From positions 1 to 8,686 of the forward strand of contig DAOWEP010000044.1 in assembly GCA_030638455.1 (NCBI GenBank): a stretch of DNA of 8,686 nt, read 5' to 3'. Source of the stretch: Gammaproteobacteria bacterium (GTDB lineage: Bacteria > Pseudomonadota > Gammaproteobacteria > DAOWEP01). The translations under genes and the position numbers were made by a program. Below, piece by piece: positions 1 to 6,263 of the stretch (positions are counted from its first letter, which is position 1; each line of letters starts with the position of its first letter). Below the pieces are notes generated by a model that did not search any database, was not told where the DNA came from, and worked only from the letters and a program-made list of their open reading frames with translations.

Positions 1-2138
1 CGTTCACCGCGCTGGACATAGGCACCCTCACCAATCAGGTCGGTTAGTTGCTTACCCAGTTCTGCCATACTCCTGTATTCAGCAGAAGCAAAAAATTCTC
101 TTTGCATGGGATGTTCGTTCATAATGCCGTGGGTACGTTTTACTACACGAATATTAAAGTTTTCTGTCTCTTCATCAGGTTCAAGCGCGATCTCGTAGCG
201 TGTTCCCGCCATTTGGTCTGCATTCAAGCGTTCCTGTAATTCTACACACCAGTCGATCATGTTCTCCTGATCTCGCAGCGTGTCTTCCGATACTTCCTTC
301 ATGTAGATAATTTTTTCCAGCAGTGTGGATTCAAATCTGCGTGACAGTCTCTTGATAGTGGTCATTACCTGCATATACTGCCGGGCTAGCGTTTCCAGCT
401 GAACACCTGAAATAGCGGGTGCTTCAGAGTTTACAAATAAGGATGCGCCATCAGTCGCCATTTGTAACAAATACGCGTTTAGTTCCGCATCGTCTTTTAC
501 GTAGTACTCCTGCTTGCCTTTTTTCACTTTATACAATGGTGGCTGTGCAATATACACATGGCCACGCTCAATCAGTTCCGGCATCTGACGATAGAAAAAT
601 GTTAGTAGCAAGGTACGAATATGGGAACCGTCAACATCCGCGTCGGTCATGATAATGATTCTGTGATAGCGAAGCTTGTCCGGATTGTATTCATCCTTTC
701 CGATCCCACAACCGAGAGCAGTAATCAATGTGCCTACTTCTGCTGAAGTGAGCATCTTGTCGAATCGCGCCTTTTCCACGTTGAGTATTTTACCTTTAAG
801 TGGAAGGATAGCTTGATACTTACGGTCTCTACCCTGTTTTGCAGAACCGCCGGCGGAATCACCCTCCACCAGGAATACTTCTGACAAAGCCGGATCCTTT
901 TCCTGACAGTCCGCCAGTTTTCCCGGTAATCCCGCAAGATCCAACGCACCTTTACGGCGTGTTAGTTCACGCGCCTTGCGTGCTGCCTCTCTTGCTCGCG
1001 CGGCATCCACAATTTTAGCCACTATAACTTTGGCCTCGCTCGGAAACTCGAGTAAAAACTCCTGCAACTTTTCACCCACTGCAGATTCAACAATGCCTTT
1101 AACCTCTGAGGATACGAGCTTATCCTTGGTCTGGGATGAAAACTTGGGATCCGGAACCTTTACAGATAACACGGCCGTTAATCCTTCGCGTGAATCATCG
1201 CCCGTCATGGACACCTTGGCCTTTTTCGCGGCGCCTTCAGACTCGATGTATTGATTCAGTGTTCTGGTCAAGGCTCCCCTGAACCCTGCCAGGTGGGTTC
1301 CACCATCGCGCTGAGGAATATTATTGGTGAAACAAAAGATATTTTCCTGGTAAGAATCATTCCATTGCATGGCGACCTCAACAACAACCCCATCCTTTTC
1401 TGTTGTAAAGTAAAAAACATTATTATTTAAAGGGGTTTTGTTCCTATTTAGATGTTCAACGAATGAACGTATACCCCCCTGGTACTCAAAAATATCCTGT
1501 TTGTCGGTACGATCGTCGGTTAACTTAATTCTTACACCGGAATTCAGGAAGGAAAGCTCCCGTAATCTTTTTGCCAGAATATCGTAGTGAAATTCAATAT
1601 TGGTAAAGGTGTTTGCGCTTGGTTTAAAGCGTATCTCTGTGCCTGTATGTTCCGTTTCACCAACAGCTTCCAGGGGCGCCTTAGGTACACCTTCTACATA
1701 TTCCTGCTTGTGGATTTTACCATCACGCCGGATCGTCAGACTTAAGGTCTCGGACAAAGCATTTACTACAGAAACACCTACACCGTGCAAACCTCCCGAT
1801 ACCTTATATGAGTTTTCATCAAATTTTCCACCTGCATGCAGTATCGTCATAATAACTTCAGCAGCCGAAACCCCCTCTTCTTCATGAATATCTACCGGTA
1901 TACCTCGACCGTTATCCATAACGGTAACGGAGTCATCGCTATGTATCATTACATTAATTTCTGAACAGTGACCTGCAAGGGCCTCATCAATGGAATTATC
2001 TACGGCCTCAAATACCATGTGGTGTAATCCGGTGCCATCATCGGTATCCCCAATATACATTCCAGGCCGCTTCCGAACGGCATCCAGGCCCTTTAAGACC
2101 TTGATGTTGGAAGAATCATATTTGGTTTCATCTGACAT
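1..2138 (-). CDS. gyrB: DNA gyrase subunit B (partial, C-terminus off the left edge)
   Basis: ATPase subunit of the type II topoisomerase that, with GyrA, introduces negative supercoils in the cytoplasm. The minus-strand frame opens at ATG 2138 (MSDETKYDSSNIKVLKGLDA) and stays open to base 1, giving 712 codons of an expected ~805. The GHKL ATPase domain shows E44, N48, D75 (MDNGRG), K105 and the GGLHGVGVSVVNAL loop at 115-128. R138 matches the coumarin-contact arginine of E. coli (R136). The TOPRIM domain has EGDSAGG from E425 and DADVD at D499/D501, the Mg2+ ligands, one residue off E. coli numbering. D427 and K448 are the unmutated quinolone-region residues. The segment after about residue 560 is the insert typical of Gram-negative GyrB. 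An AGGGG Shine-Dalgarno lies 9 nt before the ATG. It starts 25 bp after recF, so probably last in the dnaA-dnaN-recF-gyrB cluster. The family assignment is certain. Confidence 0.99.
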   Translation of the reverse strand, partial: MSDETKYDSSNIKVLKGLDAVRKRPGMYIGDTDDGTGLHHMVFEAVDNSIDEALAGHCSEINVMIHSDDSVTVMDNGRGIPVDIHEEEGVSAAEVIMTILHAGGKFDENSYKVSGGLHGVGVSVVNALSETLSLTIRRDGKIHKQEYVEGVPKAPLEAVGETEHTGTEIRFKPSANTFTNIEFHYDILAKRLRELSFLNSGVRIKLTDDRTDKQDIFEYQGGIRSFVEHLNRNKTPLNNNVFYFTTEKDGVVVEVAMQWNDSYQENIFCFTNNIPQRDGGTHLAGFRGALTRTLNQYIESEGAAKKAKVSMTGDDSREGLTAVLSVKVPDPKFSSQTKDKLVSSEVKGIVESAVGEKLQEFLLEFPSEAKVIVAKIVDAARAREAARKARELTRRKGALDLAGLPGKLADCQEKDPALSEVFLVEGDSAGGSAKQGRDRKYQAILPLKGKILNVEKARFDKMLTSAEVGTLITALGCGIGKDEYNPDKLRYHRIIIMTDADVDGSHIRTLLLTFFYRQMPELIERGHVYIAQPPLYKVKKGKQEYYVKDDAELNAYLLQMATDGASLFVNSEAPAISGVQLETLARQYMQVMTTIKRLSRRFESTLLEKIIYMKEVSEDTLRDQENMIDWCVELQERLNADQMAGTRYEIALEPDEETENFNIRVVKRTHGIMNEHPMQREFFASAEYRSMAELGKQLTDLIGEGAYVQRGE

Positions 2139-2163
2139 AGTTTCGATCCCCTGAGATAACGAG

Positions 2164-3249
2164 CTATTGTACCATTTCTTTTAGTTTGCCGTGTTCCACG
2201 TGAAACATCTTCATTTCGACATCTGGCAGACCATCTAATAATTGTTCGGCCTCAATCGCGGTTATAAATACTTGCGCATCCATTTCAGCCAGTGCATTTA
2301 TTAATTTCTTTCTGTGGTAAAGATCCAGCTCCGCAGCCAGGTCATCTACCAACAGGACACATCTTCTCCCGGATAGCTCACTATAGATTCCAGCCTGTGC
2401 GAGTAGACAGGATGCGACCAGAATTTTTTGTTGTCCTCGAGACACCCTCTCGGTCGCATTTATGCCATCAACCTTAAATTGCAAATCTGCCCTGTGTGGG
2501 CCAGCCTTTGTGTAGCCTTGTTCAAAATCCTGATCAAGCCTTCCTTTTAGCGCATCTTTATATGATTCACTTTGGCTCCATCCGCGCTGGTAGTAAACCT
2601 CCAGGGACAGCGGATCCATAATGGGTTCAATATAATCTGGGAGGCGTTTTTTCAGCATTTCCACGTACCGATCCCTGCATTCATGAATAATAGTGGCGGC
2701 ATCGATTATTTCTGGATCCCAGGCTGTGGCAGTATCCTTGTCTTTTCTGGCTCGTAAAGCGGCATTTCTCTGTTTAAGTCCGCGTTGATATCGCCGCCAG
2801 GCAGGAAAAAATGATTGTTCCACGTGGAACACCCCCCAATCCAGATAGTTTCGTCTAAACCTTGGTCCCTCTTCAAATAATTTATGACTATTTGGATGAA
2901 TAATCTGTATTGGCAATAGCGTTGCTAATTCTGAAACTTTATTGGCTTTTTCCCCATCAATTCTTAACTTAAGCTCTGAATGACTCCGTTCTAACCCTAT
3001 ACGAACCTCTCTTCCATGTTCTTCCTCAACAATGCCAAATACAGATAATGATGGATGCTCAACCTGAATTACTTTTTCAGCTGAATGGGGCCGAAATGAT
3101 TTACCACGGCCTAGAATGTATATGGCCTCCAGAAAACTTGTTTTTCCTGAAGCATTTTTACCAATAATGAGATTAAGATTGGCTGACGGGAAAATATCGA
3201 CTGATTCAAGGTTACGAACACTTCGAATCCCTAGTTTTACCAGACTCAT
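2164..3249 (-). CDS. recF: RecF, recombination and gap-repair ATPase
   Basis: SMC/ABC-like ATPase which, with RecO and RecR, helps load RecA on single-stranded gaps. The protein is 361 aa from ATG 3249 (MSLVKLGIRSVRNLESVDI), close to the 357 aa of E. coli. Walker A is GKNASGKT at residues 30-37 (K36). The ABC signature VSRGQQK is centred on S270, and Walker B LLVDDLAAELD has D302/D303. An in-frame TTG at 3282 would add 11 residues, but MSL matches the family N-terminus, so I chose the ATG; neither start has a good Shine-Dalgarno. dnaN ends 62 bp upstream and gyrB starts 25 bp downstream. Oddity: the coding sequence contains two 16-bp parS palindromes (2816-2831 and 2192-2207), encoding VFHVEQ (140-145) and MFHVEH (348-353). 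Confidence 0.98.
   Translation of the reverse strand: MSLVKLGIRSVRNLESVDIFPSANLNLIIGKNASGKTSFLEAIYILGRGKSFRPHSAEKVIQVEHPSLSVFGIVEEEHGREVRIGLERSHSELKLRIDGEKANKVSELATLLPIQIIHPNSHKLFEEGPRFRRNYLDWGVFHVEQSFFPAWRRYQRGLKQRNAALRARKDKDTATAWDPEIIDAATIIHECRDRYVEMLKKRLPDYIEPIMDPLSLEVYYQRGWSQSESYKDALKGRLDQDFEQGYTKAGPHRADLQFKVDGINATERVSRGQQKILVASCLLAQAGIYSELSGRRCVLLVDDLAAELDLYHRKKLINALAEMDAQVFITAIEAEQLLDGLPDVEMKMFHVEHGKLKEMVQ
2192..2207. promoter_or_regulatory. parS: parS site at the 3' end of recF
   Basis: TGTTCCACGTGAAACA matches the bacterial parS consensus (TGTTNCACGTGAAACA) at all 16 positions and is identical in form to Bacillus subtilis sites. ParB (Spo0J) binds this sequence, spreads and loads SMC/MukB-type condensins to segregate the origin. 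It lies about 2.4 kb from the putative oriC and overlaps codons 348-353 of recF (MFHVEH), only nine residues before the end of the protein. parA and parB are not in the window. Confidence 0.9.
2816..2831. promoter_or_regulatory. parS: parS site inside recF (perfect palindrome)
   Basis: TGTTCCACGTGGAACA is a perfect 16-bp palindrome of the Pseudomonas parS type. It overlaps recF codons 140-145 (VFHVEQ), 608 bp from the other site and about 1.7 kb from the putative oriC. Two such 16-mers within 1 kb cannot reasonably be chance. ParB binding is inferred from sequence identity with characterised sites. Confidence 0.92.
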
Positions 3250-3311
3250 TTCGTCAGTATCGCGGGGATCCCCAGCCTGCAACGGTGCTCGACAATCATC
3301 AAATTACTATC

Positions 3312-4415
3312 CTAGAGCCTCATTGGCATAACTACATATCTACAGTCGCTATTTTTTTTCGGTTGCTGGATTAAACAACTGCTATTTGGATCGTTTAACG
3401 AAACCTTCACCTGTTCGCCGGGAAGAGCATTTAAGGCATCCAGTAAGTAATTGACATTAAAGCCGATTTCTAAGGAACTACCCGTATACTCAACCTCGAT
3501 TTCTTCCTCTGCCTCCTCCTGCTCTGGGTTATGAGCCTGGATTCGTAAAGAATTTTTCTCTAGTTGAAAACGAATACCCCTGAATTTTTCATTGGATAAA
3601 ATAGAGGTGCGCACCAGTGCCTGCTTGAATAGTTCCCGATCCGCGATGATGTGCTTATCGCTACCCTGTGGTAGAACTCTTTGATAATCAGGGAATTTTC
3701 CATCTATCAGCTTTGAGGTAAATCGAATATCCTGAAGTTGAACCCGGATATGATTGGAACCAATTTCAATGCTAGCTGGCGAGTCAGAGTCTTCAAGTAA
3801 CCTGGCCAGTTCCTGAATCCCCTTTCTTGGTACGATGACTTGCTGGCTTCCAGGGCTGTTTACATCGGCCTTCATTTCACAAATAGCCAACCGATGGCCA
3901 TCTGTAGCGACACTTCTAATCAGTTTATCCTTTAATTCCAGCATTAAACCATTAAGGTAATAACGAACATCCTGCTGTGCCATTGAAAAATTTGTACGCT
4001 CAATCAGGTTTTTCAGGTCCTTCTGTGAAAGCGACAGATCCTGGACGGTGTTAATTTCCTCAACTAGTGGAAATTCATCAGCAGGGAGCGTTGATAATGT
4101 AAACTTGCTTTTACCTGATTTTATTTGGGCTGTACCCGAGTCAATACTGAAATCCAGCATCGCTTGTTCTGGTAATGTTCTGCAAATATCAAGTAACTTT
4201 CTAGCAGGAAGTGTGATATCACCAGGTTCCTCCACCTTGATTTCAATAGATGCTCGTAGCTCTACCTCCAGATCCGTTGCCGTTAGAGAAATATGATCCT
4301 TTTTTGCGCTAAATAGAATATTTGAAAGAACAGGCAGTGTTTGTCTTCGTTCAACCACACCAATAACGGCTTGAAGGGGTTTAAGTATTGATTCTCGCTG
4401 AACTTGGAAATTCAT
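3312..4415 (-). CDS. dnaN: DNA polymerase III beta subunit (sliding clamp)
   Basis: The beta clamp forms a dimeric ring around DNA and tethers polymerase III, Hda, MutS and other partners. The protein is 367 aa (E. coli 366), complete and collinear with the family. It has three repeated clamp folds of about 120 residues each, with hallmark stretches QQDVRYYLNG (147-156), VATDGHRLA (169-177), LSNEKFRG and EIGFNVNYLLDALNAL. It ends in MPMRL (363-367). TDGHRL and the MPMRL tail form the hydrophobic pocket that binds clamp-binding motifs in E. coli, so partner binding looks intact. The start ATG 4415 gives the expected N-terminus (MNFQVQRESILKPLQ). A possible AAGGA lies 13 nt upstream, a rather long spacing. 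It is separated from dnaA by the putative origin, so it may be read from dnaA and from a local promoter I cannot place. Confidence 0.99.
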   Translation of the reverse strand: MNFQVQRESILKPLQAVIGVVERRQTLPVLSNILFSAKKDHISLTATDLEVELRASIEIKVEEPGDITLPARKLLDICRTLPEQAMLDFSIDSGTAQIKSGKSKFTLSTLPADEFPLVEEINTVQDLSLSQKDLKNLIERTNFSMAQQDVRYYLNGLMLELKDKLIRSVATDGHRLAICEMKADVNSPGSQQVIVPRKGIQELARLLEDSDSPASIEIGSNHIRVQLQDIRFTSKLIDGKFPDYQRVLPQGSDKHIIADRELFKQALVRTSILSNEKFRGIRFQLEKNSLRIQAHNPEQEEAEEEIEVEYTGSSLEIGFNVNYLLDALNALPGEQVKVSLNDPNSSCLIQQPKKNSDCRYVVMPMRL

Positions 4416-4440
4416 TATTTGTAAATTTTCCTTAATGAAA

Positions 4441-4508
4441 AATAAAATATTTAAAGGATTATTAATTAATTATTATTTTATATATAAGTTTATTATTACT
4501 ATTATTAT
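4441..4508. other. AT-rich segment, likely DNA unwinding element
   Basis: Only 4 of these 68 bases are G or C (about 94% AT), with runs such as TTAATTAATTATTATTTTAT. It abuts the cluster of DnaA boxes that starts near 4507, the layout expected of a duplex unwinding element. This is inferred from composition and position; no E. coli-type 13-mers are recognised. The promoter and leader of dnaN must also lie in or near this stretch. Confidence 0.6.
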
Positions 4509-4521
4509 GTCCACATATATA

Positions 4522-4530
4522 TGTGGATAA
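4522..4530 (-). promoter_or_regulatory. DnaA box (TTATCCACA, perfect)
   Basis: Exact match on the minus strand to the high-affinity consensus TTATCCACA. It forms the right half of an 18-bp palindrome (4510-4527) whose left half is a degenerate box facing the other way. It is the box nearest the AT-rich segment. Confidence 0.88.
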
Positions 4531-4548
4531 CATTATTATTTATTTGTT

Positions 4549-4561
4549 TATCAATTACTTA
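4549..4561 (+). promoter_or_regulatory. Possible IHF binding site
   Basis: TATCAATTACTTA fits the IHF consensus WATCAANNNNTTR at every specified position. It lies between the DnaA boxes at 4522-4530 and 4620-4628, where a DNA bend would help origin assembly as in E. coli oriC. Chance matches to this loose motif are common in AT-rich DNA, so it is only a candidate. Confidence 0.4.
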
Positions 4562-4619
4562 TGTTTATATATGAGCGGTATATCCTATGTATATATCCAC
4601 CGTTATAATGTTATTTTCC

Positions 4620-4628
4620 TGTGGATAA
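4620..4628 (-). promoter_or_regulatory. DnaA box (TTATCCACA, perfect)
   Basis: Second exact consensus DnaA box in the dnaA-dnaN gap, same orientation as the box at 4522-4530, with 89 bp between them. Confidence 0.88.
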
Positions 4629-4665
4629 CCATTGAATAACTAATTACGATAAAGATATAAACAAG

Positions 4666-4674
4666 TTATTCACA
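4666..4674 (+). promoter_or_regulatory. DnaA box (TTATTCACA)
   Basis: Matches TTATNCACA on the plus strand, opposite in orientation to the two perfect boxes, and lies 28 bp beyond the dnaA stop codon. It is the right-hand limit of the box cluster. Confidence 0.8.
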
Positions 4675-4686
4675 ATTAATACACGC

Positions 4687-4716
4687 TCTTAGTGCTAAGA
4701 ACTCAAGTGCTAAGAA
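4687..4716. repeat. Imperfect tandem duplication of the dnaA 3' end
   Basis: AGTGCTAAGAA occurs at 4691-4701 and again at 4706-4716, exactly 15 bp apart. Read on the minus strand, the last codons of dnaA plus stop (ATTCTTAGCACTTGA) are followed directly and in phase by GTTCTTAGCACTAAG. The second unit therefore looks like a duplicated gene end left outside the reading frame. TCTTAG/CTAAGA at 4687-4700 also forms a short inverted repeat, but no T-run follows it. Confidence 0.7.
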
Positions 4717-6040
4717 TTCGTTGTAAATTAAGATAGTCTTCACTAATACGTACGTCAGTATCAACTAATTCCGCAATCTTGCGACACGCATGTAATACGG
4801 TCGTATGGTCACGCCCACCAAACGCATCACCAATTTCGGGCAAACTATGGCTAGTTAATTCCTTTGCTAGCGACATAGCAATTTGCCTTGGTCTTGTTAT
4901 TGAACGTCGGCGCCCTGCCGATAATAAATCATGGACGCGAATTTTAAAATATTCGGCAACGGTCTTTTGAATATTTTCAATAGTAACCAGCCTGTCCTGC
5001 AAAGCAAGCAAATCCTTTAGTGATTCTTTGGCAAACTCGAGCGTTATTGGTTGGCTTGTGAAATGTGCATTGGCAATCACCCTTCGCAATGCGCCTTCCA
5101 GGTCCCTGATATTGGAACGGATGCGCTTGGCGATAAAGAAGGCTACTTCCTGTGGGAGATTTATCCCACCAAGTTCGGCCTTGCTCACTAGTATTGCCGC
5201 ACGGGTTTCCAGTTCTGGTGGTTCTATTGAGACCGTTAACCCCCAACCAAAACGCGATTTAAGTCTATCTTCCAGGCCACTTACTTCCTTGGGAAAGCGA
5301 TCGCAAGTCATAATGACCTGCCGCTGCCCTTCAAGAAGCGTGTTGAAGGTATGGAAAAACTCTTCCTGTGATCTCTCCTTACCCGCAAAGAACTGTATAT
5401 CATCAATTAAAAGTGCGTCTACAGTTCGATAATACCGCTTAAAATCGTTGATCACATTATGTTGCAGGGCCTTAACCATGTCCGCTACAAAACGCTCGGA
5501 ATGTAGATAGAGCACCTTGGCTGAAGGATTATTGCATTGCATCGCATTACCGATCGCCTGCATTAAATGGGTCTTGCCCAGCCCGGTTCCACCATAGATA
5601 AACAGCGGGTTGTAAGCGCCACCCGGATTATTGGCCACCTGCAGCGAGGCAGCACGACCAAGCTGGTTGGATTTACCCTCAACGAAGCTTTCAAAGGTAT
5701 ATTCAGGATTTAAATTGGTGCGGAAAGGACGAGCCGCATCCGTTTTTTTCTGTAGTGTTTCTGCCGGCTCGGTAGCCTTGATTGGTTGGATGCTGCCTAC
5801 TTCCAGCACCACATTAGGCACCATTTGTTCATCACCTAACCGAGAAAGGGCGGCTGTTATTTTGCCAAAGTAGTGTTCCTTGACCTGATCCAGTACAAAG
5901 CTGTTGGGCGCTAATAGATGCAAAGAATCTGAATTCTGACCCTCCACCGCATGTAATGGCCGGATCCAGGTGTTGAACTGATTTTGTGAAAGCTCACCCT
6001 CAAGGTGACTAAGGCATTGATTCCACAAAGATACACTCAT
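4703..6040 (-). CDS. dnaA: Chromosomal replication initiator DnaA
   Basis: AAA+ initiator that binds DnaA boxes, melts oriC and recruits the helicase; it also represses its own promoter in many bacteria. The protein is 445 aa (E. coli 467), the shortfall being mainly a short linker domain II. Domain I is residues 1 to ~85 (SLWNQCLSHLEGELSQNQFNTWIRPL region) and the linker ~86-108. The AAA+ domain has Walker A GGTGLGKT (150-157, K156), Walker B LLIDDIQF (210-217) and SRFGWGL with R263 at the expected arginine-finger site. Domain IV carries the DnaA signature GGRDHTTVLHACRKI (408-422). The start ATG 6040 has GGA 9 nt upstream and gives the family N-terminus. It heads the minus-strand replication cluster and diverges from rpmH across 223 bp containing a DnaA box. 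The stop is followed by a duplicated copy of the gene end. Confidence 0.99.
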   Translation of the reverse strand: MSVSLWNQCLSHLEGELSQNQFNTWIRPLHAVEGQNSDSLHLLAPNSFVLDQVKEHYFGKITAALSRLGDEQMVPNVVLEVGSIQPIKATEPAETLQKKTDAARPFRTNLNPEYTFESFVEGKSNQLGRAASLQVANNPGGAYNPLFIYGGTGLGKTHLMQAIGNAMQCNNPSAKVLYLHSERFVADMVKALQHNVINDFKRYYRTVDALLIDDIQFFAGKERSQEEFFHTFNTLLEGQRQVIMTCDRFPKEVSGLEDRLKSRFGWGLTVSIEPPELETRAAILVSKAELGGINLPQEVAFFIAKRIRSNIRDLEGALRRVIANAHFTSQPITLEFAKESLKDLLALQDRLVTIENIQKTVAEYFKIRVHDLLSAGRRRSITRPRQIAMSLAKELTSHSLPEIGDAFGGRDHTTVLHACRKIAELVDTDVRISEDYLNLQRILST

Positions 6041-6068
6041 TGATTCGTTTCCAGTTTATAATTTTATA

Positions 6069-6092
6069 ACTGATAAAATCAGTATTTTTATC
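6069..6092. repeat. Overlapping inverted repeats in the dnaA leader
   Basis: ACTGAT (6069-6074) and ATCAGT (6078-6083) form a perfect 6-bp inverted repeat with a 3-nt loop. GATAAAA (6072-6078) and TTTTATC (6086-6092) form a second 7-bp inverted repeat that shares bases with the first, so the two stems exclude each other. They lie 29-52 nt before the dnaA start and would be in its untranslated leader if transcription starts farther upstream. The role is unknown. Confidence 0.5.
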
Positions 6093-6139
6093 GGAGAGCC
6101 GAGGTAAAAGAGACCTGAGTCTACTCGTGTAACAGAAAG

Positions 6140-6148
6140 TTATCCACA
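6140..6148 (+). promoter_or_regulatory. DnaA box (TTATCCACA, perfect) upstream of dnaA
   Basis: Exact consensus DnaA box about 100 bp before the dnaA start and 33 bp before the rpmH -35 hexamer. The position fits DnaA autoregulation, known in E. coli and others, and could also affect rpmH. The regulatory effect is inferred. Confidence 0.85.
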
Positions 6149-6180
6149 CCTAACGGTGAGTAATTTTTAGGGGTCTCATA

Positions 6181-6210
6181 TTGACACCAGACAGGTAATC
6201 CAAGTACTAT
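6181..6210 (+). promoter_or_regulatory. Strong sigma70-type promoter for rpmH-rnpA(-yidD-yidC)
   Basis: A perfect -35 TTGACA (6181-6186) is followed after 18 bp by TACTAT (6205-6210), five of six matches to TATAAT. The bases after the -10 are GC-rich (TGCGCGC), the discriminator type linked to stringent (ppGpp) control of ribosomal-protein and stable-RNA promoters. The predicted transcription start near 6217 gives a leader of about 47 nt before rpmH. Confidence 0.8.
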
Positions 6211-6263
6211 TGCGCGCTTCATAATGGCCTGAAAAATGGTCATTTTAACGGCGGAACAGAGTT

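Larger units (their letters stand above)
4416..4702. other. oriC: Putative chromosomal replication origin (oriC) in the dnaA-dnaN gap
   Basis: This non-coding 287-bp stretch has three strong DnaA boxes (4522-4530 minus, 4620-4628 minus, 4666-4674 plus), weaker boxes (ATATCCACC at 4593-4601; ATGTCCACA at 4507-4515), an IHF-consensus match at 4549-4561 and a very AT-rich flank at the dnaN end. The dnaA-dnaN gap is an origin site in many bacteria, and in Pseudomonas both this gap and the rpmH-dnaA gap have been reported to support autonomous replication. No GATC occurs here, so Dam/SeqA control as in E. coli is unlikely. That it is the working origin is inferred from boxes, composition and context. 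Confidence 0.85.
6041..6263. promoter_or_regulatory. Divergent dnaA / rpmH control region
   Basis: Non-coding 223 bp between two divergent genes. It contains, from the dnaA side, nested inverted repeats (6069-6092), a perfect DnaA box (6140-6148) and the rpmH promoter (6181-6210). I could not place a convincing -35/-10 pair for dnaA on the minus strand; AT-rich TATAAA-like sequence occurs close to the gene. In Pseudomonas this gap has also been reported to act as an origin, so a second DnaA-dependent role is possible. Confidence 0.75.

Noticed and set aside
774..783. TTCCACGTTG in gyrB, and TTCCACGTAC near 2659 in recF, as further parS sites
   Set aside because: Only the left half and core match; the right half of the palindrome is missing, so ParB binding is not supported.
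3264..3273. GGGGATCCCC palindrome upstream of recF
   Set aside because: A 10-bp palindrome with a BamHI-type core; it is too short, with no T-run and no known operator, to call anything.
4490..4507. Six TAA/TAG trinucleotides on the minus strand next to a DnaA box, resembling a DnaA-trio element
   Set aside because: In the characterised arrangement the trio strand reads 5'-[T/A]A[G/A]-3' toward the boxes. Here that strand reads away from the nearest box and no GC-rich spacer is present, so the polarity is wrong and low-complexity AT sequence explains it.
4687..4700. TCTTAG/CTAAGA inverted repeat after dnaA as a terminator
   Set aside because: The stem is short with a 2-nt gap and no T-run follows on either strand. 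It is better explained by the duplication of the dnaA end.
5028..5432. Open frame of 134 codons on the plus strand opposite dnaA
   Set aside because: It is fully antisense to the AAA+ domain of DnaA and shows no recognisable protein features; the similar frames opposite gyrB, recF and dnaN are rejected on the same grounds.
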